From Lachnospiraceae bacterium (GTDB lineage Bacteria; Bacillota; Clostridia; Lachnospirales; Lachnospiraceae), in contig RYVZ01000033.1 of assembly GCA_003979345.1 (NCBI GenBank), forward strand, positions 1 to 31,347: a stretch of DNA of 31,347 nt, written 5' to 3'. The notes beneath the pieces were generated by a model. That model saw only the letters and a list, made by a program, of their open reading frames with translations. It searched no databases and was not told the origin of the DNA. Made by a program: the position numbers and the translations under genes. Of the stretch, positions 1 through 9,455 are shown piece by piece (the first letter of the stretch is position 1; each line of letters begins with the position of its first letter).

Positions 1-46
1 ATTTAAGAATATTGAAGGGCTTTTTAGCGGAGGACAGCTAAACGGA

Positions 47-1156
47 ATGAAATTTATATGTTCAAAGGGAAATCTCTTAGCCGGTGTTCAGATAGTCTCC
101 AAAGCGGTACCAAATAAGACGACCATGTCTATTTTAGAATGTATTCTGATAGACACCACAAAAGGAAACATTACATTAACAGCAAACGATATGGAACTCG
201 GCATTGAAACTGTGATTCAGGGTAATATCGTGGAAAAGGGGATCATTGCACTGGATGCAAAGATTTTTCTCGATATTGTACGTAAACTTCCCGATAATGA
301 TATCACGGTTGAAACAGATCAAAATTATAAAACGACCATAACCTGTGAAAAAGCAAAATTTAATATTATTGGTAAATCCGGAGAAGACTTTTCTTATCTT
401 CCGTCGATTGAAAGAAACGATTCAATCGTGTTGTCTCAATTTTCATTAAAAGAAGTTGTAAGACAGACCATTTTTTCAATCTCTGACAATGATACCAATA
501 AGATCATGAGCGGAGAATTGTTTGAAATTACAGATGATAAGTTAAAAGTCGTATCATTAGACGGTCATCGTGTCTCCATCCGTAATATTGTATTAAAAAA
601 TTCATACCCTCATAAAAAAGTGATCGTACCGGGAAAAACATTAAGCGAGATCAGTAAAATCCTTCCGGGAGACGTGGATAAGGACGTTCATATTTTCTTT
701 ATGGACAGACATATTGTATTTGAATTTGATAAAACCGTCGTTGTTTCCAGACTGATCGAAGGGGAATATCTGCGCATTGAGCAGATGCTCAGTAATGATC
801 ATGAAACGAAAGTAACTGTGAATAAACGCGTTTTATTGGAATGTATCGATCGTGCGACGCTGCTTGTCAAAGAAGGGGATAAAAAACCGATCATCATCAA
901 TATTCTGGATGGTGTGATGGAATTAAAGATCAATTCGATCATCGGAAGTATGAATGAAGATATTGATATTCAAAAATCCGGTAAGGATATAATGATCGGA
1001 TTTAATCCTAATTTTCTGATCGATGCGCTTAAGGTGATCGATGATGACGATATTGATATTTATTTAGTCAGCGCCAAAGCGCCCTGCTTTATCAGAGATG
1101 CAAAAGAAACTTATATTTATATGATTCTGCCGGTTAACTTTACAACGGTTCAGTAA
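47..1156 (+). CDS. dnaN: DNA polymerase III subunit beta (sliding clamp)
   Basis: Ring-shaped processivity clamp that tethers DNA polymerase III to DNA and recruits other replication and repair proteins. The 369-residue product has the usual length of a bacterial beta clamp, opens with the typical MKFICSKGNLL start and ends with the conserved ILPV-type C-terminal strand (YMILPVNF). Three repeated clamp domains of roughly 120 residues fit the length. A GCGGAGGAC ribosome binding site at about 28-36 supports the ATG at 47. It is the first gene in the window and is followed after 8 bp by the S4 gene, in the standard dnaA-dnaN-yaaA-recF-gyrB-gyrA origin cluster. dnaA itself would lie just outside the left edge. 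Identification is secure from sequence character and synteny. Confidence 0.98.
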   Translation: MKFICSKGNLLAGVQIVSKAVPNKTTMSILECILIDTTKGNITLTANDMELGIETVIQGNIVEKGIIALDAKIFLDIVRKLPDNDITVETDQNYKTTITCEKAKFNIIGKSGEDFSYLPSIERNDSIVLSQFSLKEVVRQTIFSISDNDTNKIMSGELFEITDDKLKVVSLDGHRVSIRNIVLKNSYPHKKVIVPGKTLSEISKILPGDVDKDVHIFFMDRHIVFEFDKTVVVSRLIEGEYLRIEQMLSNDHETKVTVNKRVLLECIDRATLLVKEGDKKPIIINILDGVMELKINSIIGSMNEDIDIQKSGKDIMIGFNPNFLIDALKVIDDDDIDIYLVSAKAPCFIRDAKETYIYMILPVNFTTVQ

Positions 1157-1164
1157 AAGGAATA

Positions 1165-1395
1165 ATGTCGGAAAAAATGGAAAAAATTGTAATTAAAGAT
1201 GAATTTATTAAGCTTGGTCAGGCCATGAAGCTTGCAGGATTTGTTGATTCCGGTCTGGATGCAAAAATTTGTATTCAGGCGGGAGAAGTAAGAGTCAACG
1301 GAGAGGTATGTATGCAGCGCGGTAAAAAGCTGTATCACGGTAATACGTTTTCTTTTCACGGAGAAGAAGCAGTCATCGTTTCCAATATCGAATAA
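1165..1395 (+). CDS. yaaA: S4 domain RNA-binding protein YaaA
   Basis: Small 76-residue protein made almost entirely of one S4 RNA-binding fold. The motif spanning LGQAMKLAGFVDSG and the later GEVRVNGEVCMQRGKKL is the typical S4 pattern, with the R-V-N-G turn and the R-G-K-K basic patch. Such proteins lie between dnaN and recF in most Bacillota. Their role is not settled; RNA or ribosome binding is expected from the fold. The gene starts 8 bp after dnaN and ends 22 bp before recF, so it is almost certainly co-transcribed with both. Family assignment is firm; the molecular role is only inferred. Confidence 0.93.
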   Translation: MSEKMEKIVIKDEFIKLGQAMKLAGFVDSGLDAKICIQAGEVRVNGEVCMQRGKKLYHGNTFSFHGEEAVIVSNIE

Positions 1396-1417
1396 GGGAG
1401 CAGGATCTCATTTTCAT

Positions 1418-2503
1418 ATGATCATAAAAGCACTGGAATTAAATCAATTTCGTAATTATGAACAATTAGAGCTTTCTTTTGATGCAGGAACTAACATTTT
1501 GTATGGAGATAATGCTCAGGGAAAGACGAATATATTAGAGGCTGTCTATCTTTCTGCAACGACCAAATCACACAAGGGAAGTAAAGATAAAGATATGATC
1601 CGGTTTGGAAAAGAGGAGGCTCATATCCGGACAGTCATACAAAAAAGCGGCATGGAACAACGCATCGATATGCATCTTCGTAGCAGCAGAACAAAAGGAA
1701 TTGCCATTGACGGGGGTAAGATCAAAAAGGCTGCGCAGCTTTTGGGACTTCTGAATGTTGTATTTTTCTCACCGGAAGATTTAAGCATTATTAAAAATGG
1801 CCCTGCAGAGCGCCGTCATTTTATTGATATGGAGCTTTGTCAGCTGGATTCATTTTATCTTTATAATCTAAATCATTATAATAAAATCGTAAACCAGAGG
1901 AATTCACTTTTGAAAGATTTATTCGTGAATCCTGATCTGAAAGATACGCTTTCCATCTGGGATTCGCAGCTTCTTTCTTACGGAAGCAAGATCATAGAAA
2001 GAAGAAAATTGTTTATTGAACAGCTAAATGAAATTATTTTTGAGATACATAAGCAGCTTTCGGGCGATAGGGAGCATATACAGATTTATTATGAACCAAA
2101 TGTAGAAGTGTCTGAGTATGAGAAAAAAATGAAATCCCGTCAGGAAGTCGATATTCGTTTGAAGCAGACAACAGTCGGCCCGCACAGGGATGATTTTTCT
2201 TTTATGGCTGACCACGTTGATATTAGAAAATTCGGATCCCAGGGACAGCAGAGAACGGCGGCTTTGTCATTAAAGCTTTCAGAAATTGAACTGGTAAAAA
2301 AAATAACCGGGGATACCCCTGTATTGCTGTTAGACGATGTACTTTCAGAGCTGGATAGTAACAGACAAAATTATCTGTTAAATTATATTAAAGATATTCA
2401 GACCATTATCACCTGTACGGGTCTTGATGAATTCGTAAATAATCGTTTTACGATCAATAAAGTATTTCATATTGTGAATGGAACAGTAGCAGAGAGTAAT
2501 TAG
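1418..2503 (+). CDS. recF: DNA replication and repair protein RecF
   Basis: SMC-like ATPase that helps load RecA at single-strand gaps with RecO and RecR. The 361-residue protein has the standard RecF layout: N-terminal LELNQFRNYE, Walker A GDNAQGKT at residues 30-37, the ABC-type signature GSQGQQRT near 273-280 and Walker B LLLDDVLSELD near 303-313. Length agrees with the family (about 360-375). The gene follows yaaA by 22 bp and precedes gyrB by 24 bp, as in the canonical origin-proximal operon. The start codon is preceded by a GGGAGCAGG ribosome binding site. No disruption is seen. Confidence 0.98.
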   Translation: MIIKALELNQFRNYEQLELSFDAGTNILYGDNAQGKTNILEAVYLSATTKSHKGSKDKDMIRFGKEEAHIRTVIQKSGMEQRIDMHLRSSRTKGIAIDGGKIKKAAQLLGLLNVVFFSPEDLSIIKNGPAERRHFIDMELCQLDSFYLYNLNHYNKIVNQRNSLLKDLFVNPDLKDTLSIWDSQLLSYGSKIIERRKLFIEQLNEIIFEIHKQLSGDREHIQIYYEPNVEVSEYEKKMKSRQEVDIRLKQTTVGPHRDDFSFMADHVDIRKFGSQGQQRTAALSLKLSEIELVKKITGDTPVLLLDDVLSELDSNRQNYLLNYIKDIQTIITCTGLDEFVNNRFTINKVFHIVNGTVAESN

Positions 2504-2527
2504 TTTAAGAAAGGCACAGGTATTTGA

Positions 2528-4447
2528 ATGAGCACCGAATACGGAGCAGATCAGATTCAAATTTTGGAAGGACTTGAGGCAGTTCGTAAGCGTCCCGGTA
2601 TGTATATTGGCAGTACTTCTTCGCGTGGACTTCATCATCTTGTTTATGAGATCGTAGATAATTCCGTGGATGAAGCACTTGCAGGATTCTGTACGGAAAT
2701 CAGGGTTTTTATCAATCCAGATAACTCTGTCACGGTCATTGATAACGGCCGCGGCATTCCGGTCGGCATCAATCATAAATCGGGTCTTCCTGCAGTAGAA
2801 GTCGTATTTACGGTGCTTCATGCCGGAGGAAAATTTGGCGGCGGCGGATATAAGGTATCGGGGGGTCTTCATGGGGTGGGCGCTTCGGTCGTTAATGCAC
2901 TTTCCGACTGGCTTGAAGTAGAGGTCGCAAATGAAGGCAAAATTTATAAACAGCGTTATGAGCGCGGAAAAGTATGTTATGCGCTTAGAGAAGAAAAGGA
3001 ATGCGGCGACGATAAGATCGGTACAAAGGTAACATTTAAGCCGGATGCGACGATTTTTGAGGAGACTGTTTTTGAATATGATATTCTGAAAACCAGACTG
3101 CGAGAGACTGCTTTCCTGACAAAAGGCTTAAAGATCATTCTTTCTGATCTGCGTCCGGGACAGGAACAGGAAAAAACATTTCATTATGAAGGCGGAATCA
3201 AAGAATTTGTCCAATACCTGAATAAGAGTAAAGAAGCGCTTTATCCAGAAGTCATGTATTTTGAGGGTAAAAAGAATAACGTTCTTGTAGAAGTGGCGAT
3301 GCAGCATAATGATTCCTATAATGAAAGTGTTTATTCTTTTGTAAATAATATCAATACACCTGAGGGCGGAACCCACCTTGTCGGTTTTCGAAATGCGATC
3401 ACGAAGACTTTTAACGATTATGCAAGAGGTGCAAAATTATTAAAGGATAATGAACCGAATCTGACCGGAGATGATATCAGAGAAGGACTCGCCGCAATTA
3501 TCAGTGTAAAAATCGAGGATCCGCAGTTTGAAGGTCAGACAAAACAAAAACTTGGTAATTCTGAAGCGCGCGGCGCCGTTGACAGTGTCGTCAGCGAACA
3601 GCTTACTTATTTTTTGGAGCAGAATCCTTCCGTAGCAAAGATCATCTGTGAAAAATCGATATTAGCACAGAGAGCAAGAGAAGCTGCGAGAAAAGCAAGA
3701 GACTTAACAAGAAGAAAAACTGCTTTAGAGGGAAGCACACTTCCCGGAAAACTGGCAGATTGTTCTGATAAAGATCCTAAAAATTGCGAGATCTATATCG
3801 TTGAGGGAGATTCTGCAGGAGGATCCGCAAAGACGGCAAGAAGCCGCGCAACACAGGCAATTCTTCCGCTCCGCGGTAAAATCTTAAACGTCGAAAAAGC
3901 AAGGCTTGATAAAATCTATGCCAATGCGGAGATCCGTGCAATGATCACTGCATTTGGAACGGGTATCCATGACGATTTTGATATTTCAAAACTGCGTTAT
4001 GATAAGATCATTATTATGACAGATGCCGATGTGGACGGCGCCCATATTGCAACATTGATGCTTACCTTTATCTACCGGTTCATGCCGGATCTGATCAGAC
4101 AGGGTCATGTTTATCTTGCAAAGCCGCCTCTTTATAAGCTGGAGCGCAATAAACAGGTATGGTATGCGTATTCCGATGATGAGCTTGATAAAATTTTAGC
4201 GGAAGTGGGGCGTGATCAAAATAATAAGATCCAGCGTTATAAGGGACTAGGGGAAATGGATGCGGAACAGCTTTGGGAAACGACAATGGACCCTGAAAAA
4301 AGAGTACTTCTGCGTGTAAACATGGATGATGACGACGAATCTGAAATTGACGTTACATTTAACACGCTTATGGGAGATAAGGTGGAACCCCGCCGTATCT
4401 TTATCGAGGAAAATGCGAAATTTGTGAAAAATCTGGATATTTCATAA
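2528..4447 (+). CDS. gyrB: DNA gyrase subunit B
   Basis: ATPase subunit of DNA gyrase, which introduces negative supercoils with GyrA. The 639-residue protein has the GHKL ATPase region (QILEGLEAVRKRPGMYIG at the N-terminus, the ATP-lid segment GGLHGVGASVVNALS near 115-130), a transducer domain, and the TOPRIM domain with EGDSAGGSAK near residue 425 and the metal-binding DADVDGAH near 498. It lacks the about 165-residue insertion found in proteobacterial GyrB, as usual for Bacillota. It is followed by gyrA after 50 bp. No key residue appears to be missing. Confidence 0.98.
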   Translation: MSTEYGADQIQILEGLEAVRKRPGMYIGSTSSRGLHHLVYEIVDNSVDEALAGFCTEIRVFINPDNSVTVIDNGRGIPVGINHKSGLPAVEVVFTVLHAGGKFGGGGYKVSGGLHGVGASVVNALSDWLEVEVANEGKIYKQRYERGKVCYALREEKECGDDKIGTKVTFKPDATIFEETVFEYDILKTRLRETAFLTKGLKIILSDLRPGQEQEKTFHYEGGIKEFVQYLNKSKEALYPEVMYFEGKKNNVLVEVAMQHNDSYNESVYSFVNNINTPEGGTHLVGFRNAITKTFNDYARGAKLLKDNEPNLTGDDIREGLAAIISVKIEDPQFEGQTKQKLGNSEARGAVDSVVSEQLTYFLEQNPSVAKIICEKSILAQRAREAARKARDLTRRKTALEGSTLPGKLADCSDKDPKNCEIYIVEGDSAGGSAKTARSRATQAILPLRGKILNVEKARLDKIYANAEIRAMITAFGTGIHDDFDISKLRYDKIIIMTDADVDGAHIATLMLTFIYRFMPDLIRQGHVYLAKPPLYKLERNKQVWYAYSDDELDKILAEVGRDQNNKIQRYKGLGEMDAEQLWETTMDPEKRVLLRVNMDDDDESEIDVTFNTLMGDKVEPRRIFIEENAKFVKNLDIS

Positions 4448-4497
4448 GCAGATTTTGCTCAATGTGGTTGTGATTGGAAAGGCATGGTTTTTGAACT

Positions 4498-7083
4498 ATG
4501 GATGAACAGATTTTTGATAAAATTGAAGATGTGGACCTCAAAAAGAAAATGGAAGACTCTTATATCGATTATGCAATGAGCGTCATTGCAGCGAGAGCGC
4601 TTCCCGACGTCAGGGACGGCTTAAAACCAGTACAGAGACGTGTTCTCTATTCGATGATCGAATTAAATAACGGTCCGGATAAGCCGCATCGTAAATGTGC
4701 GCGTATCGTCGGTGATACAATGGGTAAGTATCATCCGCACGGAGACAGTTCCATTTATGGCGCTTTGGTCAATATGGCGCAGGAATGGTCCACACGTTAT
4801 CCTCTTGTGGACGGACATGGAAATTTTGGTTCTGTGGACGGCGACGGCGCAGCGGCAATGCGATATACGGAAGCGAGACTTTCTAAAATATCGATGGAGC
4901 TTTTGGCGGATATCAATAAAGATACGGTTGACTTTGTACCAAACTTTGATGATACCGAAAAAGAACCTTCGGTTCTGCCAAGCCGTTATCCGAATCTGTT
5001 AGTAAACGGTACATCGGGAATTGCAGTCGGTATGGCGACAAATATACCGCCTCATAATCTGCGCGAGATCGTGAAAGCGGTTGTAAAGATCATTGATAAC
5101 CGGATCGAAGAAAACCGCGATACGGATATGGAAGAACTTCTTTCGATTGTGAAAGCCCCGGATTTTCCGACAGGCGGGATTATTCTCGGCACAAAGGGAA
5201 GCGAACAGGCATACCGGACGGGACGCGGAAAAGTCAGGGTCCGCGCCGTAACGGATATCGAGACAATGGCAAACGGAAAGAACCGGATCATTGTGACAGA
5301 ACTTCCGTACATGGTCAATAAGGCAAACCTGATCTTAAAGATTGCCGAACTTGTCAAGTTAAAGAAAATTGACGGTATCACAGATCTTCGGGATGAGTCT
5401 AACAGGGAAGGCATGCGGATCGTTATTGAACTGCGCCGGGATGTCAACCCGAATATCATCATGAATCAGCTTTATAAACATACGCAGATGCAGGATTCTT
5501 TTGGCGTGATCATGCTTGCGCTTGTGGATAATCAGCCGAAAGTCATGAATCTTCTTGATATGCTGCAGTATTATCTTGCACATCAGGAAGAAGTCGTTAC
5601 AAGGAGAACGAAATACGACTTAAATAAAGCCGAAGAGCGTGACCACATTTTACAAGGTCTGCTGATTGCGCTTGATCATATTGATGAAGTCATTAAAATC
5701 ATCAGAAGCAGTGCAAATACTCAGGAAGCAAAAGAAAACCTGATCGCACGCTTCGGTTTGGATGATGTGCAGGCACAGGCGATCGTTGATATGCGTCTGC
5801 GTGCTCTGACCGGTCTGGAAAGAGAGAAGCTGGAAAAAGAGCATGAGGAGTTAATGGCAAAAATTAAAGAATTGAAAGCGATTCTTGCAGATGAAAAGCT
5901 TCTTCTTGGCGTTATTAAGACGGAAATCAGCGTGATCGCGGATAAATACGGAGATGACAGAAGAAGTAAGATTGGATATGATGTATTTGATATTGATGCG
6001 GAAGATATGATCCCGAAAGAAAATACCGTCATTGCAATGACGAGTATCGGCTATATCAAGAGAATGACTGTCGATAATTTCCGAGCACAGCACAGGGGCG
6101 GAAAAGGAATTCAGGGAATGAAGACGATCGATGAAGATTATATTGAAGATCTTCTGATGACGACGACGCATACCTATGTGATGTTCTTCACTAATTTTGG
6201 GAGGGTATACCGCTTAAAGGCGTATGAAATTCCGGAGGCAGGAAGAACTGCGCGGGGCACAGCGATCATTAACCTTTTGCAGCTTGCTCCGGGTGAGAAG
6301 ATCAGTGCAATCATACCGATCTCCGGTTATGAAGAACATAAAAATCTTTTTATGGTAACAAAGACCGGTATTGTAAAGAAAACGCCGATCATGGAATTTC
6401 AAAATGTCCGTAAGAACGGATTGATCGCAATTAATCTTCGCGATGATGATGAATTGATCGAAGTAAAAACAACGGACCGTGATACGGATATTTTCCTTGT
6501 CACAAAATATGGTATGTGTATCCGGTTTAAGGAGACTGACGTCCGGGCGACAGGAAGAAGCTCAATGGGCGTGATCGGTATGAATCTGGATGATCATGAT
6601 GAGATCGTCGGCATGCAGCTCGATCATCAGGGAGATTCTCTTTTGATCGTATCCGAAAACGGATATGGAAAGCGGACATATTTGGATGAGTTTACGGTTC
6701 AGCGCCGCGGCGGAAAGGGCGTAAAATGTTATAAGATCATTGAAAAGACCGGAGAAGTGGTCGGCGTCAAAGCAGTCAATGACGATCACGAGATCATGAT
6801 GATCACGGACGGCGGTACAATTGTGCAGCTGCGTATGAATGAAATTTCCATCTTAAAGAGAATTACGTCCGGCGTGAAGATGATCGATCTGGATGAAGGC
6901 GTAAAAGTTGCCAAGATTGCCAAAGTAAGAGAAAAGATCAGCGACGGTGAGCAGGAATATGATGATATTGACGATGCACTGCAGAGTATTCCTGAGGAGA
7001 GCGGCTTTGAGGCAGATGCGGAACCGGAGCAGGATGTAAATATCGATAATACCGTAAGTGAGCAAGAACCGGAAGAGATCTGA
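4498..7083 (+). CDS. gyrA: DNA gyrase subunit A
   Basis: DNA cleavage and religation subunit of gyrase. The 861-residue protein has the breakage-reunion domain with catalytic Tyr123 (in MRYTEARL) and a C-terminal beta-pinwheel. The C-terminal QRRGGKG (DNA about 6697-6720) is the GyrA-box that distinguishes GyrA from ParC; a related QHRGGKG occurs earlier. The quinolone-determining stretch reads HGDSSIYGAL, with Ser84 and Gly88 at the places of E. coli Ser83 and Asp87. The last about 45 residues are a strongly acidic, poorly conserved tail. The ATG at 4498 has no ideally spaced ribosome binding site (GGAAAGG is about 16 bp away), so expression may depend partly on coupling to upstream translation. 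Confidence 0.98.
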   Translation: MDEQIFDKIEDVDLKKKMEDSYIDYAMSVIAARALPDVRDGLKPVQRRVLYSMIELNNGPDKPHRKCARIVGDTMGKYHPHGDSSIYGALVNMAQEWSTRYPLVDGHGNFGSVDGDGAAAMRYTEARLSKISMELLADINKDTVDFVPNFDDTEKEPSVLPSRYPNLLVNGTSGIAVGMATNIPPHNLREIVKAVVKIIDNRIEENRDTDMEELLSIVKAPDFPTGGIILGTKGSEQAYRTGRGKVRVRAVTDIETMANGKNRIIVTELPYMVNKANLILKIAELVKLKKIDGITDLRDESNREGMRIVIELRRDVNPNIIMNQLYKHTQMQDSFGVIMLALVDNQPKVMNLLDMLQYYLAHQEEVVTRRTKYDLNKAEERDHILQGLLIALDHIDEVIKIIRSSANTQEAKENLIARFGLDDVQAQAIVDMRLRALTGLEREKLEKEHEELMAKIKELKAILADEKLLLGVIKTEISVIADKYGDDRRSKIGYDVFDIDAEDMIPKENTVIAMTSIGYIKRMTVDNFRAQHRGGKGIQGMKTIDEDYIEDLLMTTTHTYVMFFTNFGRVYRLKAYEIPEAGRTARGTAIINLLQLAPGEKISAIIPISGYEEHKNLFMVTKTGIVKKTPIMEFQNVRKNGLIAINLRDDDELIEVKTTDRDTDIFLVTKYGMCIRFKETDVRATGRSSMGVIGMNLDDHDEIVGMQLDHQGDSLLIVSENGYGKRTYLDEFTVQRRGGKGVKCYKIIEKTGEVVGVKAVNDDHEIMMITDGGTIVQLRMNEISILKRITSGVKMIDLDEGVKVAKIAKVREKISDGEQEYDDIDDALQSIPEESGFEADAEPEQDVNIDNTVSEQEPEEI

Positions 7084-7123
7084 GCAAAAGTTGATCCGGC
7101 TGATGAAAGGAGAATGGGAACCA

Positions 7124-7708
7124 ATGAAAACATTAAAGAAAATTAAGTGGAATGTCATTATCTCCTCGGTCATTTATGTAGCGCTAGGCGTGATTTTATT
7201 GCTCTGGCCGGAAGAAATGGCAAAAAATATCTGTTATGTCATCGGTGTGATCGCAATTGCAGTAGGTATTGTCAATCTGATCGATTACATACGGAAGGAT
7301 TATTCTGTAGACTCATACCGGTATAATCTGGTATATGGCTTGGTGTGTATCCTGTTTGGTGTTTTTGTGTTTGTTAAAGTGGATACTGTCGTTTCTATCA
7401 TTCCGTTCCTGCTTGGATTTGCGGTGACGATCAGCGGTCTTTTGAAATTTCAGAATGCGGTCGATCTGGTCCGCATGAAATACAGCGGCTGGGGCATTGT
7501 GATGATCGTATCGGTCTTAAATATTGCGTTTGGCATTGTATTGATCATGAATCCGTTTACTTCGGCGATGGTACTCTTTATCTGTATCGGTATCGGCATG
7601 ATCTATAGCGGCGTTTCCGATCTGATCGCTACGATCATGCTTTCAAGAAGTATTAAGAGCGTGGGCAGGGAGCTTCAGAAAGCAAATGAGGATGATGTTG
7701 TGAATTGA
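7124..7708 (+). CDS. DUF308 (HdeD-like) membrane protein
   Basis: Predicted integral membrane protein of 194 residues with six hydrophobic segments in two similar halves. Segments such as VIYVALGVILLLW and YGLVCILFGVFVFV, with internal glycines, are typical of DUF308/HdeD proteins. Their biochemical role is unknown; the E. coli member is linked to acid resistance. I chose the ATG at 7124 because AAAGGAG lies 12 bp upstream. An earlier in-frame ATG at 7103 is possible, while the still longer frame overlaps the gyrA end. It follows gyrA by 40 bp and so may be read from the gyrase operon. A terminator-like hairpin follows at 7803. Family confidence is good, function unknown. Confidence 0.8.
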   Translation: MKTLKKIKWNVIISSVIYVALGVILLLWPEEMAKNICYVIGVIAIAVGIVNLIDYIRKDYSVDSYRYNLVYGLVCILFGVFVFVKVDTVVSIIPFLLGFAVTISGLLKFQNAVDLVRMKYSGWGIVMIVSVLNIAFGIVLIMNPFTSAMVLFICIGIGMIYSGVSDLIATIMLSRSIKSVGRELQKANEDDVVN

Positions 7709-7802
7709 CTGGTAACATGTATGAGAGATTATGGAATTTGATTTTTCAGATACTCCAATACTGTTTATGGGAGTGAAAATTCACTTCTTGCGTTGTGAGA
7801 AT

Positions 7803-7845
7803 AACCACTTGGTGTGAGCATATTTACATCAGGTGGTTTTTTCTT
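7803..7845 (+). terminator. Intrinsic terminator or attenuator upstream of LytTR gene
   Basis: An AACCACTTGGTGT arm pairs with TACATCAGGTGGTT (with G-U pairs) around a short loop and is followed by TTTTTTCTTT. It closes the gyrA-DUF308 transcription unit. It also lies only 13 bp before the start of the LytTR gene, so it could act as an attenuator for that gene. The 3' arm contains AGGTGG, the only ribosome-binding-like sequence nearby. Confidence 0.7.
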
Positions 7846-7857
7846 TATGATAAGCAT

Positions 7858-8331
7858 ATGAAAATCAAAATTGAAATTGACGATCAATTGAATGAAGATG
7901 AGATCACGATCCGGTGCCGGGAATTAAACGATCAGATCGGACAGCTTCAAAGAGCAATAAGAGAAGCCGGGGCATCGTCTCAGAAGTTTGTCTTTCAAAG
8001 GGGTGAATCCCAGTATTATTTATCCCTTGATGAAATTTTGTTTTTTGAAGCGGACGACCACCGTATCTATGCGCATACCAAAAAAGAAGTATACGAGACA
8101 CGGTATAAATTGTATGAATTGGAAAAACTGCTGCCTTCATATTTTTTGAGGGTATCCAAATCAACCGTCCTGAATATGAGAGAAGTGTTCAGCATTAAGA
8201 AGAATATTACATCAGCAAGCATGGTTGAGTTTCGAGGCTCGGAGAAAAAGACATATGTTTCGCGTTCTTATTATAAGCTGCTGGAAATGCACATGGAGGA
8301 ATTGTATCTGAGAGGTTCTGGAAAAAAGTGA
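7858..8331 (+). CDS. LytTR-family DNA-binding transcriptional regulator
   Basis: 157-residue protein with an N-terminal segment rich in acidic and polar residues (KIKIEIDDQLNEDE) and a C-terminal LytTR DNA-binding domain (about residues 50-150). Landmarks of LytTR are LDEILFFEADDHRIYAHT, the Y-x-L-YELEKLLP segment, and FLRVSKSTVLNM. There is no receiver domain, so it is a stand-alone regulator rather than a classical response regulator. It precedes a LiaF-like membrane protein by 73 bp, and the pair may form one unit, by analogy with stand-alone LytTR regulators encoded next to small membrane proteins. A longer frame from GTG at 7795 would translate the terminator hairpin and is less likely. 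The ATG at 7858 lacks a ribosome binding site of its own. An ATG ATA AGC ATA TGA mini-frame at 7847-7861 overlaps it and could couple translation. Confidence 0.85.
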   Translation: MKIKIEIDDQLNEDEITIRCRELNDQIGQLQRAIREAGASSQKFVFQRGESQYYLSLDEILFFEADDHRIYAHTKKEVYETRYKLYELEKLLPSYFLRVSKSTVLNMREVFSIKKNITSASMVEFRGSEKKTYVSRSYYKLLEMHMEELYLRGSGKK

Positions 8332-8404
8332 AACAGGTAAAAAATAACAGGGTTTGCAGCCATACTATGAATTGTGCGGGCTGCGGAAAGGAATGGGAAA
8401 TAAA

Positions 8405-9301
8405 ATGAGTCATAAGAAGTGGAACTGGAATTGGGATGACGGTCAATATGATCATGATAAGAATAAGAAACGATTTCGTTTTTCGAATTTGTTTTGGGGA
8501 TTATTGCTGATCTTAATGGCAGTTTTCATGATTTTAAGTAAAATGGGATTTATCAAAGGCATCAGTATATGGTCGGTGTTTTTTACAGTTATGTTTGGGG
8601 CGCTTCTCATTCGCGGTCTGATCAAAAGAAATTTTCCGTCAATCTTTTTTTCCATTGCATTTTTGTGCATCATTTATGACGATCAGCTAGGCATTACCGC
8701 ACTGACCCCATGGACCGTTTTATTGGCGGCGCTTTTTCTCAGTATCGGTATGGAGATTTTGTTTCATAAGAAAAGAAGCTACCGTAAATTTGTAACGTTC
8801 GGGGATGATGATATCATTGACGCGCAGACCCGCAGGTATTCCGATAATAAACATGTTTTTGGATTGAATATTGATATCGAACGCGACGGTGATGATAAAG
8901 AACCAAACGAAGACCGAAGCAGTCAGGAATCCGGCGGCAGGGGGTATCATGAACAGAGAATGCAGGGTGATAAGATTTATCAGTCGAATCATTTTTCTTC
9001 ATGCTCTAAATATATCAATCCCGATACGTTTGAAAAAGGTATCCTTGAAAATAATTTTGGCAGTATGAATATTTATTTTGAAGATGTTGTCACACAACGA
9101 AAAGAAGGTTATCTGGATGTTGACAATTCGTTTGGCGATATGAATATTTACGTTCCGTCCTCCTGGTTTGTGGATATGAGGGTTGAAGACGGTTTCGGAA
9201 GCAGCTTTTATGAAAAAGGAAACCCAAATGGCAGCAGGAATTTTGTACTTCATGTAAGCGGGGACAATTCGTTCGGAACGATCAATGTGATCTATCAGTA
9301 G
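8405..9301 (+). CDS. LiaF-like membrane protein
   Basis: 298-residue membrane protein. After a short charged tail it has about four membrane spans between residues 26 and 125 (for example LFWGLLLILMAVFMIL and WTVLLAALFLSIGMEILF). A long polar linker follows, then a C-terminal beta-rich domain with repeated NNFGSMNIYF, NSFGDMNIYV and NSFGTINVIY units. This is the arrangement of LiaF-type proteins, in which the C-terminal domain restrains a cell-envelope stress sensor. No LiaRS pair is adjacent; the neighbouring LytTR regulator may be its partner (inference). Start at 8405 was preferred because GGAAAGGA lies about 12 bp upstream; an in-frame ATG at 8393 sits directly against that sequence. Confidence 0.75.
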   Translation: MSHKKWNWNWDDGQYDHDKNKKRFRFSNLFWGLLLILMAVFMILSKMGFIKGISIWSVFFTVMFGALLIRGLIKRNFPSIFFSIAFLCIIYDDQLGITALTPWTVLLAALFLSIGMEILFHKKRSYRKFVTFGDDDIIDAQTRRYSDNKHVFGLNIDIERDGDDKEPNEDRSSQESGGRGYHEQRMQGDKIYQSNHFSSCSKYINPDTFEKGILENNFGSMNIYFEDVVTQRKEGYLDVDNSFGDMNIYVPSSWFVDMRVEDGFGSSFYEKGNPNGSRNFVLHVSGDNSFGTINVIYQ

Positions 9302-9455
9302 AATCGGATCAGGATTAAGCTTTATTACATCAGGCAATAGAGTAAACATTCGATTTGTTGACGATGTTATACGTATATAAATTGATTCGGATGGAGAGCT
9401 ATGTTAATCTTGTGAAAAAATAAGATAGATCAAAGAATAATTGGGGGGTAACGAT

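Noticed and set aside
1..46. Replication origin with DnaA boxes
   Set aside because: Only the short dnaA-dnaN spacer is in the window and I see no TTATCCACA-type box in it or in other gaps.
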